Assembly: GCA_020403265.1 (NCBI GenBank)
Contig: JADBXZ010000014.1
Location: 248,001 to 312,000 of the forward strand
Reading direction: 5' to 3'
Length of the DNA: 64,000 nt
From: Bacteroidota bacterium
GTDB taxonomy: Bacteria > Bacteroidota > Bacteroidia > B-17B0 > Aurantibacillaceae
A program made the translations under genes and the position numbers. Positions 25,567-34,448 of this stretch are shown in pieces. Positions within the stretch are counted from its first letter, which is position 1; each line of letters starts with the position of its first letter. The notes beneath the pieces were generated by a model. That model was not told where the DNA came from, did no database searches, and was given only the letters and a program-made list of their open reading frames with translations.

Positions 25567-27072
25567 ATGGATTATACCATGCTTAAACGGCGAAACAACA
25601 TACTTACGGCAGTTTTCTCTTTACTTATAAGCATTGTTAACTCTCAACTTGCAGCATATTATAGTTCAACCAACTTTAATACACCAAATAATCAACCCTA
25701 TATCGATTGTAATATCACCTTTATAGGTAAAAGTTTAGCATCTAATAAATCCAACAATGGCTATCAACAAGCAGTTCAGATAACACAAACAATTTACAAA
25801 GACACCAACTTAATTAAGGCCAACAAATACGCTTTAAAAGGTCCTGTATTTAACGATACACTGAAACAACCTAATTTCATAGATTATCAACGTTACAATC
25901 TTTCGAATGGTAATTACAAAATTGTAACTGAAATAAAGGACTTAAATCTACCAAAGCCTAAAATAACCTCTATTGTCGAGCAGGTAAGCATTCGATACCA
26001 ACCCCAACAAATAAACATGAGTGGAATTCAACTATTGGATTCATATAAAAAAACCACTCAAAATTCCATTCTTACCAAATCCGGTTATGATTTAATACCC
26101 TATTCCATTAATTATTTTCCTGAAACGCAAAACAGCATTTCATTCTATAGTGAGATTTACAAAACTGATTCAATACTTGGAATGAACAAAAATTTTATAA
26201 TTACCTATTTCATAGAGAACAATTTCAATTTTCAGAAAATTGAAGGCTTTGGTGGTTTCAAAAAACAAGTCACATCAGCAGTTAATCCAATTTTAACTAA
26301 ACTTGACATAAGCAATTTAAAATCCGGAAACTACAACTTGGTTATAGAAGTAAGAGATGAAACGAATAAAATTCATGCTCAACAAAAAATATTTTTTACA
26401 CGCCTAAATAAAAAGGCTGATGTTGCTGCTGCATACGAGTGGCAAAACAAAAAAACGATTGTTGATTTTTTTGGAAGCTGTGATAATGGAGATACACTAA
26501 AGATGTTTACTGAATGTTTATGGCCAATAGCCAATAATTTGGATAAAGAACGTGTTATTACAGCAGCAAACAGCAAGGATAAAGAGTTAATGAAAAAATA
26601 CATCATCGATTTTTGGGAACGTTACGCTGCCGATACTGCAAATCCATTAAAACTATGGAGTAATTACTACCGTGATGTGCAAAATGTTATGAAGCTTTTT
26701 AAATGTGGTAAACAACCGGGCTATTATACAGAGCGCGGAAGAGTTTATTTGCAATATGGTGCGCCTAATCAACGTTCACAGCAATTTGCAGAGCAAAACA
26801 CATTTCCATATGAAATTTGGCAATACTACCGCTTAAATGACAGAGCTACCGGTGCATTTTTTAGTAATAAAAAATTCGTGTTCGTTAATAAACAATTAGC
26901 AGATGACTGCTACAACCTAGTGCATAGTGATGTGAGGGGAGAAATTTTCAACGACAGGTGGAAATTTGAATTAACAAGAAGAAATAACAATGGTATTGCC
27001 AATCCTGATAATACGACACCGGGAGGCACCGAAAGCAATCATTTTGATGACATTTATTCTAATCCCCGTTAA
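25567..27072 (+). CDS. Secreted GWxTD domain protein
   Basis: 501 residues. A signal peptide (residues about 8-27) is followed by a long beta-rich region and a C-terminal GWxTD domain: MKKYIIDFWERYAADTANP, then YYTERGRVYLQYGAPNQRSQ and FPYEIWQYYRL, which are the conserved features of that Bacteroidota/Acidobacteria family. Its function is not established; members are periplasmic or surface proteins. ATG at 25567 with another Met 4 codons in. The glycosyltransferase gene starts 5 bp after its stop. Confidence 0.85.
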   Translation: MDYTMLKRRNNILTAVFSLLISIVNSQLAAYYSSTNFNTPNNQPYIDCNITFIGKSLASNKSNNGYQQAVQITQTIYKDTNLIKANKYALKGPVFNDTLKQPNFIDYQRYNLSNGNYKIVTEIKDLNLPKPKITSIVEQVSIRYQPQQINMSGIQLLDSYKKTTQNSILTKSGYDLIPYSINYFPETQNSISFYSEIYKTDSILGMNKNFIITYFIENNFNFQKIEGFGGFKKQVTSAVNPILTKLDISNLKSGNYNLVIEVRDETNKIHAQQKIFFTRLNKKADVAAAYEWQNKKTIVDFFGSCDNGDTLKMFTECLWPIANNLDKERVITAANSKDKELMKKYIIDFWERYAADTANPLKLWSNYYRDVQNVMKLFKCGKQPGYYTERGRVYLQYGAPNQRSQQFAEQNTFPYEIWQYYRLNDRATGAFFSNKKFVFVNKQLADDCYNLVHSDVRGEIFNDRWKFELTRRNNNGIANPDNTTPGGTESNHFDDIYSNPR

Positions 27073-27077
27073 TTAAA

Positions 27078-28100
27078 ATGACTCCAAATTCCCAAATTGC
27101 GGTCGTTATTTTAAACTACAACGGCGTCCATTTTTTAAAACAATTTCTTCCAAATATTCTTCAGCAAAGTACTGATGCAAATGTATATGTTATTGATAAT
27201 GGCAGTAATGATGGATCTTATGAGTATTTAAAATCATTAACCAATCTATCAATTATCAGAAGCGAAAATAACTTAGGATATACCGGAGGTTATAATTTTG
27301 GTTTAAAACAATTGAATGAGCCTTACTGGGTATTAATTAACAGCGACATTGAAGTAACTAACGGTTGGTTAAGTGCGCCAATTGAACTATTAAAAAACAA
27401 TCATCAAATTGCAGTGTGCCAGCCAAAATTATTAGATTTAAAACAACGCACTAAATTTGAATATGCAGGTGCTGCCGGTGGTTTTATTGATTTTTACGGC
27501 TATCCTTTTTGCAAAGGTCGTTTATTTGAAACGCTTGAAGAGGACAATAATCAATATAATACTACAGATGAAATTTTTTGGGCGAGTGGTGCATGCTTAT
27601 TTATAAAATCTACTGTTTTTAAAGAAGTGGGTGGCTTTGATGAGCATTATTTTGCCCACATGGAAGAGATTGACTTATGTTGGCGAATTAAAAACCGTGG
27701 TTACAAAGTGATGTTTGAACCAAAGAGCACCGTTTACCATTTAGGTGGCGGAACCTTAAACAAAGCCAATCCTAAAAAAACCTATCTTAACTTCCGCAAT
27801 AATTTGAGCACCATTCTTAAAAATCATCCATCAAAATTTGTATTTTTTATTATCAAATTCCGCTTGTTTTTAGATGGTATTGCCGCCTTAAAATTTTTAT
27901 TAGAAGGTTATCCTTCACTAGTTTGGCAAGTACTAAAAGCTCATTTGGTATTTTATAGTTGGATACCCAGACTCTTAAAAGAACGCAGATTGCAATCAAA
28001 AAATAAAACTTCTTCAAATGATGCAACATTTTTCAAAGGGAATGTTGTTTGGCGTTACTTTGTTAAAAAACAACGGACTTACAGTGAATTAATAAAGTAG
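27078..28100 (+). CDS. Family 2 glycosyltransferase (rhamnosyltransferase-like)
   Basis: 340 residues. GT-A fold motifs are VVILNYNG (residues 8-15), VIDNGSNDGS, LINSDIEVTNGW (DxD-like, about 88-99), and AHMEEIDLCWRIKNRGYKVMF (about 192-212, the ED catalytic region), as in WbbL/rhamnosyltransferase-type enzymes of polysaccharide synthesis. It is 5 bp downstream of the GWxTD gene. The 3' end overlaps the convergent WbqC-like gene by 22 bp. Confidence 0.9.
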   Translation: MTPNSQIAVVILNYNGVHFLKQFLPNILQQSTDANVYVIDNGSNDGSYEYLKSLTNLSIIRSENNLGYTGGYNFGLKQLNEPYWVLINSDIEVTNGWLSAPIELLKNNHQIAVCQPKLLDLKQRTKFEYAGAAGGFIDFYGYPFCKGRLFETLEEDNNQYNTTDEIFWASGACLFIKSTVFKEVGGFDEHYFAHMEEIDLCWRIKNRGYKVMFEPKSTVYHLGGGTLNKANPKKTYLNFRNNLSTILKNHPSKFVFFIIKFRLFLDGIAALKFLLEGYPSLVWQVLKAHLVFYSWIPRLLKERRLQSKNKTSSNDATFFKGNVVWRYFVKKQRTYSELIK

Positions 28101-28705
28101 CTTTTTGTCTCTAAACCACAATTAAAGAGTATATCTAATATACTTAGATTAGGTTCAAACTTGCCTGCTGCTTGAAAAGTTTGATAGTAAGGCTTAGTAA
28201 CGTTAAAATCAACTAATAACTGAATCTGGCCACTATATTTAGGATGAATCTCATTTCTTAAATCAATACTTAAGTCACTATTTTCAATGTATTGCTGACT
28301 AACTTTTATATCTTTTTTGAGTTTTAAGATAGAAAATAAAGTTTTGATTTGATAATCATTAAACTCATGCAAATACTCAGGTTTATAGTTATACACCAAT
28401 CTTAATTCATTTTCAAAATAATCAAAATAGGGTGAGTTTTTATAAGCACTGTAAATACTCCGGTAATGATTGGTCTGCCATTTTTCTTTATAACATAATT
28501 TTATCTGATGAACCGGCGTGTGGTTACTAAACTTTTGAACCGGAATAATTAAGTTTTGGACACCGTTAGCCGTTAAAATTGTGGCTCTATTTTTAAATGA
28601 TTGCTTAGTATAATGTTCACCTTTATCTATAGTACAATTGTAATTCAACAAACAATAAAAATAGCTTAGATTTGGCCAGTAAGCAGTTCCTAATATCACC
28701 TCCAT
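28079..28705 (-). CDS. WbqC-like family protein
   Basis: 208 residues with the WbqC-like layout: YWPNLSYFYCLLN at the N-terminus, YTKQSFKNRATILTANGVQNLIIPV (segment 32-56), and TNHYRSIYSAYKNSPYFDYF. The family occurs in O-antigen and other polysaccharide loci; its biochemical role is unsettled. It is the last gene of a minus-strand run with the two signal peptidase genes (1-bp gap) and converges on the glycosyltransferase. Confidence 0.85.
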   Translation of the reverse strand: MEVILGTAYWPNLSYFYCLLNYNCTIDKGEHYTKQSFKNRATILTANGVQNLIIPVQKFSNHTPVHQIKLCYKEKWQTNHYRSIYSAYKNSPYFDYFENELRLVYNYKPEYLHEFNDYQIKTLFSILKLKKDIKVSQQYIENSDLSIDLRNEIHPKYSGQIQLLVDFNVTKPYYQTFQAAGKFEPNLSILDILFNCGLETKSYFINSL

Positions 28706-28706
28706 C

Positions 28707-29603
28707 CTAATTTGCTTTTTTTACTAGTTTTATTACTCTTCCTATCAAACAGCTTTTAGGCAAAAAACCCCACATCCGGCTGTCAACACAATTATCACGA
28801 TTATCGGAAATCGTAAAAAAATAATTTTGTTTAAAGGTATAAAAGGTTTTATAAGAATCGTTTATAAACACACTATCATTTCTTAACTCAAGCTTATTCT
28901 TTTCATGATGTTCTATTACCGTTTTGTACAAAACTAATGTAGATTCATTAAGCTGAATGCTATCATTTTTTCGAGGAATATAAACAGGCCCATAATTATC
29001 CATATTCCACAAAAAGTAATCAGAATATGGGTAACAGGCTTCATCATAATTATAGCGTTTCTCCACCTTTTCCTCTAATTTATCGAACCATGGTTTACGT
29101 TTAATCGAATCAATTTGCCAGCCCTCCAGGCTTAAACCATAATCATAAAAATCTGAAATTTTTTGATACTCCAAAATTTTCAATGCTAAAAATTGAGCGC
29201 TATCCAACTCAACTTTTTTAGTTTTTAAAATATAATTTTTTTTAATTGGCACACTGTCTTCGGTTAAAATCCCGTTTATAAATAGCTTTTTTTCACTTAT
29301 AAATAAAGTGTCACCTGGCAACCCTAAAAGTCGTTGCATACTGTGAACAGAAACAGCATCACTATCCGTTAATGGAACCTTAAACCAAACACAATCGCCA
29401 TGCTTAAAGGTTGTTGCAAATTTGTTTACAAGCAACACATCTCCAAAATAATAATTTGGTTGCATGTCGTTAGCATTAACCTTAACCAAATCAAATGCAA
29501 ATATTTTAATTAAGAGTAAGGTTAAAATGGCAAGTGTTGCTCCAACAAACCATTTTAACTGTTTTAAAAATTGAATAACACTATTAAATTTTATACGTTG
29601 CAA
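28707..29603 (-). CDS. Signal peptidase I homologue lacking catalytic Ser and Lys
   Basis: 298 residues. One N-terminal membrane helix and the S26 fold are present: GDVLLVNKFA after box B, a box D LLGLPGD, and a box E SDNRDNCVDSRMWGFLP. The box B serine (normally S-M-x-P) is Asp here (NDMQPN, about residue 40), and the box D lysine (normally K-R) is Gln (MQRLLGLPGD). It is therefore probably not a peptidase. It follows an S26 gene that keeps both residues, with 9 bp between them. The start is TTG at 29603. It could be a chaperone, regulator or partner of the active enzyme. Confidence 0.85.
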   Translation of the reverse strand: MQRIKFNSVIQFLKQLKWFVGATLAILTLLLIKIFAFDLVKVNANDMQPNYYFGDVLLVNKFATTFKHGDCVWFKVPLTDSDAVSVHSMQRLLGLPGDTLFISEKKLFINGILTEDSVPIKKNYILKTKKVELDSAQFLALKILEYQKISDFYDYGLSLEGWQIDSIKRKPWFDKLEEKVEKRYNYDEACYPYSDYFLWNMDNYGPVYIPRKNDSIQLNESTLVLYKTVIEHHEKNKLELRNDSVFINDSYKTFYTFKQNYFFTISDNRDNCVDSRMWGFLPKSCLIGRVIKLVKKAN

Positions 29604-29612
29604 TTTAGTTTA

Positions 29613-31421
29613 CTAGGATTTAGCCTGTTTCAATTTACGGCGTGTGTACCATTTGTTAAGTCCCCAAATTGCAGCTACTGCTAACAAAAATGGTATTTTA
29701 ATGGAATGTAAATTACCATCATCCACATAACATAAAAAGCGTTCCCAACGGTATTTACCCTCTTTGCTGTTTTTAAATAAACTTTTTGTAAATGATGCTC
29801 CGCTTACAGGATTGTTATCTTGATATTTAACACTTAACCAAACAAAAAATGGGGAGCCTACAACGTGGTCAAACGGAACAAATCCCCAACTGCGGCTATC
29901 TGCACTGTTGTGGCGGTTATCTCCCATCATAAAATAGTAATCTTGTTTAAATGTGTAAGATGTAATGGGTTGGTCATCATAAAAAACCTGATTACCCTTG
30001 GTTGTTATCTTATGAATTCCATTGTCATAAGTATCCATAATCTTTTGATAAATACATAAATTGGATGTGTCAATTTTTACGGTTTGTCCTTTTTTAGGTA
30101 TTGATAAAGGTCCGTAATTATCGTTATTCCAAGGGAAGGTTGGGCTGTGAGGGAAAATTGAAAACTCGTATTCATTTTTCTTTTCTATTTCGCGGGTAAC
30201 AGAAACTACATTAGGAAGTTTTTTTATTTCTTCTGCTACGTGTCTTGGCATATTTAAACGATAAACTATAGAATCTTTGGGTTCTGCTGCAACCATAACT
30301 TCGGTGGCGTAAATATCATATTTATCTAATAGAGCTAAATTACTTAAGGAAGGTCTTCCGTTTTCAAGTTTTGTATAGTCACCAAAAACACGGGAGGAAC
30401 ATTTTACTAAATAGTTATGCTGAGCATTCGCCGGCATTTCTTGTTTTTGTCCGCTAATGTATATTTCGCCATCTTTAATCTCTAGCACATCTCCTGCTAT
30501 AGCCACACAGCGTTTAACATAATGATCCCTTTTATCAACAGGTCTTGCTGCGATTTTCCCAAGTGGATTTCCGGAAAAAATATTTGGATTACTTGGATTG
30601 GAAACATGTTCTATTGCAAAGCTCCTATAATAAGAAGGTGGTTGATTAATTTTATATTTAAGATCTTCTTCTTTTTTAAAATGCTCAACATAACGCTTAT
30701 AATTGTAGTAACTCATGTCTTGCATGTTCAGCAAAACTGAGTCTCCATCAGGGTAATTAAATACCACAATATCATTGTTTTTAACAGATCCAAAACCCGG
30801 CAACCTAAAGTAAGGTAATTTTATCCACTCTAAGTATGATTTGGTGGTATTGGTTAAAGGCAAGGTATGATGCGCAAAAGGAAATGACAGCGGGGTTTGC
30901 GGAATTTTTGGACCATAGGCAAATTTGTTTACGAATAAAAAATCCCCAACCATTAAACTCTTTTCTAAGGATGAAGTAGGAATTGTAAATGCTTCGATAA
31001 AGAAACCTCTGATGATGGACGCTGCAATTACGGCAAAAACGATTGGGTCTAACCAATTTTTTACCATTTTACTTGGCTCAATTTCAAATTTATTTAAACC
31101 AACAAACTTAGCAGTTGGGTCAAAGCCTAATTTTAAAAATGCTATATATGGCAATACAGATGCAAGGATTAAGTCGTTATTAGCTGGTTTATTAAAAGCT
31201 CTGCTGGTATTAAAACCATAAACGCCGTACATGATTATGTTAACTCCCGGCACAATCATAATTAAACACCACCACCATGGTTTATTGAGTAATTTTGAGA
31301 GTTCGTAAAAGTTATAAATTGGCACAAATGCTTTCCAGGCAGCAATGTTGGCTTTAGCGAATAATTTACTTAAACCAAAAAAAGAAAGTACAACGAGTAT
31401 TAAAAAAATGATATTTCCCAT
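29613..31421 (-). CDS. lepB: Signal peptidase I with N-terminal membrane domain
   Basis: 602 residues. The N-terminal about 115 residues form a DUF5684-type membrane domain (WKAFVPIYNFYELSKLL, WWWCLIMIVPGVNIIMYG). The S26 domain follows with box B IPTSSLEKSL (catalytic Ser), KRCVAIAGD (catalytic Lys), and box E MGDNRHNSADSRSWGFVP. Large insertions between the boxes are typical of Bacteroidota LepB. A last C-terminal helix returns to the membrane. It cleaves signal peptides of exported proteins. The promoter should lie in 31422-31587. Confidence 0.93.
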   Translation of the reverse strand: MGNIIFLILVVLSFFGLSKLFAKANIAAWKAFVPIYNFYELSKLLNKPWWWCLIMIVPGVNIIMYGVYGFNTSRAFNKPANNDLILASVLPYIAFLKLGFDPTAKFVGLNKFEIEPSKMVKNWLDPIVFAVIAASIIRGFFIEAFTIPTSSLEKSLMVGDFLFVNKFAYGPKIPQTPLSFPFAHHTLPLTNTTKSYLEWIKLPYFRLPGFGSVKNNDIVVFNYPDGDSVLLNMQDMSYYNYKRYVEHFKKEEDLKYKINQPPSYYRSFAIEHVSNPSNPNIFSGNPLGKIAARPVDKRDHYVKRCVAIAGDVLEIKDGEIYISGQKQEMPANAQHNYLVKCSSRVFGDYTKLENGRPSLSNLALLDKYDIYATEVMVAAEPKDSIVYRLNMPRHVAEEIKKLPNVVSVTREIEKKNEYEFSIFPHSPTFPWNNDNYGPLSIPKKGQTVKIDTSNLCIYQKIMDTYDNGIHKITTKGNQVFYDDQPITSYTFKQDYYFMMGDNRHNSADSRSWGFVPFDHVVGSPFFVWLSVKYQDNNPVSGASFTKSLFKNSKEGKYRWERFLCYVDDGNLHSIKIPFLLAVAAIWGLNKWYTRRKLKQAKS

Positions 31422-31620
31422 GCGATTTTTAAAGTGATGAAGATAGGTAATTTAAGGCTTAACTACATTGTGAATTCGTATTAAGTTTGATAAAAATTAT
31501 TAAAACAGCCAATTCAACCTATTAGAATTATTAATATATTTAGTTTTTAATAGATTAATAAAAACAAAACAAATCTTACTTCATTTATTGGTAAGATTAA
31601 ACATAAATGAAATAACAACT

Positions 31621-32487
31621 ATGAAAGGAATTATTTTAGCAGGGGGTTCGGGCACGCGCTTACACCCACTTACATTGGCCATGAGCAAACAAATGATGCC
31701 AATTTATGATAAACCCATGATTTATTACCCGCTTTCCGTTTTAATGATGGCTGGCATTAATGAAATCTTGATTATATCTACACCGCATGATTTACCTAAT
31801 TTTGAAAAATTGCTGGGAAGCGGTGAGCAAATTGGTTGCAAATTTACTTATGCTGTGCAAGAAGTTCCAAATGGCTTGGCTCAAGCCTTTGTTATAGGTG
31901 AAAAATTTGTTGGTAATGATAAAGTTGCACTTATTCTTGGGGATAATATCTTTTACGGCGTAGGATTAGGACGAACATTAAAAAACATAAACAACCCCGA
32001 AGGCGGCATTGTATTTGCATACCATGTTAGCGACCCTGAACGCTATGGTGTTGTTGAATTTGATAAAAATAATACCGTTATTTCTATTGAAGAAAAACCG
32101 GCTCAACCAAAAAGTAATTACGCTGTTCCCGGTCTTTATTTTTACGACAATAGCGTGATTGAAATTGCCAAAAATTTAAAACCATCTGCACGCGGTGAAT
32201 ACGAAATTACCGATGTAAACAAAGAATATTTAAAACGAAAACAATTAAAAGTAAGTATTATGGATAGAGGTACAGCCTGGTTAGATACCGGCACTTTCCC
32301 TTCCTTAATGCAAGCCGGACAATTTGTACAAGTTATTGAAGAGCGTCAAGGTTTAAAAATTGGCTGTATTGAAGAGGTAGCTTTTAAAATGGGTTATATT
32401 TCTAAAGAACAATTAATTAAAGTGGCTACCCCTTTAACCAAAAGTGGCTATGGTACTTACCTTTTAGAAGTAGCCAAAAACAGTTAA
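31621..32487 (+). CDS. rfbA: Glucose-1-phosphate thymidylyltransferase RfbA
   Basis: Makes dTDP-glucose, the entry to dTDP-L-rhamnose synthesis. It has [18 protein letters not shown] (signature nucleotide-binding loop, residues 1-18), [21 protein letters not shown] and [20 protein letters not shown]. 288 residues is normal. An in-frame TTG at 31588 exists, but the ATG at 31621 starts directly at the conserved N-terminus. The rest of the rml pathway is not in the window; the glycosyltransferase at 27 kb may use such sugars. Confidence 0.95.
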   Translation: MKGIILAGGSGTRLHPLTLAMSKQMMPIYDKPMIYYPLSVLMMAGINEILIISTPHDLPNFEKLLGSGEQIGCKFTYAVQEVPNGLAQAFVIGEKFVGNDKVALILGDNIFYGVGLGRTLKNINNPEGGIVFAYHVSDPERYGVVEFDKNNTVISIEEKPAQPKSNYAVPGLYFYDNSVIEIAKNLKPSARGEYEITDVNKEYLKRKQLKVSIMDRGTAWLDTGTFPSLMQAGQFVQVIEERQGLKIGCIEEVAFKMGYISKEQLIKVATPLTKSGYGTYLLEVAKNS

Positions 32488-32515
32488 ACTTTATTATTTA
32501 TATTTTAGTAAAGGC

Positions 32516-33496
32516 ATGCACAATTACCTTAGTTTTTCAAATGGTTTCAACGCTTATTTAAGTGAATATACAACCCAGCTTTCAAACTTAAGTCCTAAAG
32601 AACTTTATGAGCCTGAAAGCTACATATTAAATTTAAGCGGGAAACGCGTTCGGCCTATTTTGGCTTTAGTAGCCTGCGATTTATTTGAAAAAGATTTTAA
32701 ACTAGCCTTAAATGCAGCCACTGCTGTTGAATTGTTTCATAATTTTTCATTAATTCACGATGATATTTTGGATGCAGCGCCACTTCGACGCAGTCAACCA
32801 ACTGTTCACATGAAATGGAATACTAACATTGCCATTTTAAGTGGCGATGTAATGTTAGTGAAAGCCTTCAAACAGTTAGAGCGTTATCCCGCCGAACAAT
32901 TCAAACAACTTTGTACCATTTTCAGCAAAACAAGTATTGAAGTTTGTGAAGGTCAACAAAACGACATGAATTTTGAAAGCAGAGTAGATGTAAGTGTAGA
33001 CGAGTATATTGAAATGATTACAAAAAAAACAGCCGTTCTATTAGGCTGTAGTTTGCAAATGGGTGCTATTTGCGCAAGTGCAGGAGAAACAGACCAAAAT
33101 CATTTATATGAATTTGGAAAGCACATTGGCATCGCATTTCAATTATTGGATGATTACCTGGATGCCTTTGCGCCGGATGCAGATAAGTTTGGAAAACAAG
33201 TTGGCGGGGATATTATTGCCAACAAAAAAACGTATTTACTTTTAAAAACCATGCAATTGGCCAATTCCGCTCAAAAAACGGAACTCGAGCGTTTGCTTTT
33301 AGAATCTGACGCAACGTTAAAAGTAAATGGGATGTTAAATTTGTTCAACCATTTAAACGTTAAATCCATGTGCCTGGAAGAGGCTGATAAACATACTAAG
33401 ACAGCTATTTCAGAGTTAGAAAAACTAACTGTTAATACAGTCAAGAAAAAAGATTTGGAAATCTTTGCGCTCAATTTACTTCAAAGAAGCATTTAA
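32516..33496 (+). CDS. Polyprenyl diphosphate synthase (trans-isoprenyl type)
   Basis: 326 residues. It has the two Asp-rich motifs of trans-prenyltransferases: FSLIHDDILDAAPLRR (about residues 76-91) and LLDDYLDAFAPD (about 207-218), plus GKRVRPIL near residue 42. It elongates isoprenoid diphosphates for quinones or undecaprenyl-type carriers; chain length cannot be read from the sequence. It is 28 bp downstream of rfbA. The 3' end overlaps the convergent meaB gene by 21 bp. Confidence 0.93.
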   Translation: MHNYLSFSNGFNAYLSEYTTQLSNLSPKELYEPESYILNLSGKRVRPILALVACDLFEKDFKLALNAATAVELFHNFSLIHDDILDAAPLRRSQPTVHMKWNTNIAILSGDVMLVKAFKQLERYPAEQFKQLCTIFSKTSIEVCEGQQNDMNFESRVDVSVDEYIEMITKKTAVLLGCSLQMGAICASAGETDQNHLYEFGKHIGIAFQLLDDYLDAFAPDADKFGKQVGGDIIANKKTYLLLKTMQLANSAQKTELERLLLESDATLKVNGMLNLFNHLNVKSMCLEEADKHTKTAISELEKLTVNTVKKKDLEIFALNLLQRSI

Positions 33497-34447
33497 ATTT
33501 AAGGCTTCAATCAAATCCATTTCATTTGATTCCAATTTTTCAATCGTTTTTGCAAGCGTTTGGCGGTGTTCATTATAAAACCGGTCTACAATTTTTTGTT
33601 GAAGCAGCTCTTTGAACAACGCTACTTTTTGACGCTGTCGGTTTTGTTTAAAATACCCGGTTGTTACCGAAAAGTTTTTGTATCGCTCAATGAGATTAAA
33701 CACAGCGTCCATCCCTTTATTCTCCGTACTTGAAGCCGTTAACACCTCAGGTATCCAACCGCTTTCGGTAGCCGGCATTAAATGCAGTGCATTTTTATAT
33801 TCTAACTGAGCTAATTTTGATTTTTCAATGTTTGTGCCGTCTGCTTTTGTAATTAAAATACTGTCGGCCATTTCCATAATCCCTCTTTTGATGCCTTGCA
33901 ACTCGTCCCCTGCTCCGGCAAGCATCAGTAACAAAAAGAAATCGCATAAATTATGCACCATGGTTTCGCTTTGCCCTACACCTACTGTTTCAATGATGAT
34001 GTAATCAAAACCAGCTGCTTCACATAGTAACATGGTTTGATAAGTTGATTTGGCAATGCCACCCAAATGACCACTGCTAGGCGAAGGACGAATATAAACC
34101 TGTTCTAATTTTGAAAGTTCTTCCATTCTGGTTTTATCACCCAAAATACTGCCTTTGCTGATGCTGCTGCTTGGATCAATTGCCAAAACTGCCAAACGAT
34201 GGCCTTTAGCCACGAGGTGTTTCCCAAAACATTCAATAAACGAACTTTTACCAACTCCAGGAACTCCTGTAATACCAAGCCTTAGAGAATTTCCACTAAG
34301 TCCATATAGTTGATTAATTATTTGCTGAGCCATTTCCGTATGCGCAGGTAAGCTGGATTCGCAAAGCGTAATGGCTCTGCTTAAAATGGAAATATCAGCA
34401 GATTTAATACCTGCCACATATTCATTAACATTTAATAATTGCCCCAT
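33476..34447 (-). CDS. meaB: Methylmalonyl-CoA mutase-associated GTPase MeaB
   Basis: A G3E-family GTPase that protects and reloads adenosylcobalamin in methylmalonyl-CoA mutase. P-loop GITGVPGVGKSSF (about residues 57-69), LAIDPSSSISKGSILGDKTRM (segment 92-112), ETVGVGQSE and ITKADG are visible. 323 residues is normal. The mutase genes themselves are not in the window. It lies 1 bp after recJ on the same strand, in a yebC-like/recJ/meaB run. Confidence 0.94.
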   Translation of the reverse strand: MGQLLNVNEYVAGIKSADISILSRAITLCESSLPAHTEMAQQIINQLYGLSGNSLRLGITGVPGVGKSSFIECFGKHLVAKGHRLAVLAIDPSSSISKGSILGDKTRMEELSKLEQVYIRPSPSSGHLGGIAKSTYQTMLLCEAAGFDYIIIETVGVGQSETMVHNLCDFFLLLMLAGAGDELQGIKRGIMEMADSILITKADGTNIEKSKLAQLEYKNALHLMPATESGWIPEVLTASSTENKGMDAVFNLIERYKNFSVTTGYFKQNRQRQKVALFKELLQQKIVDRFYNEHRQTLAKTIEKLESNEMDLIEALNLNASLK

Positions 34448-34448
34448 A

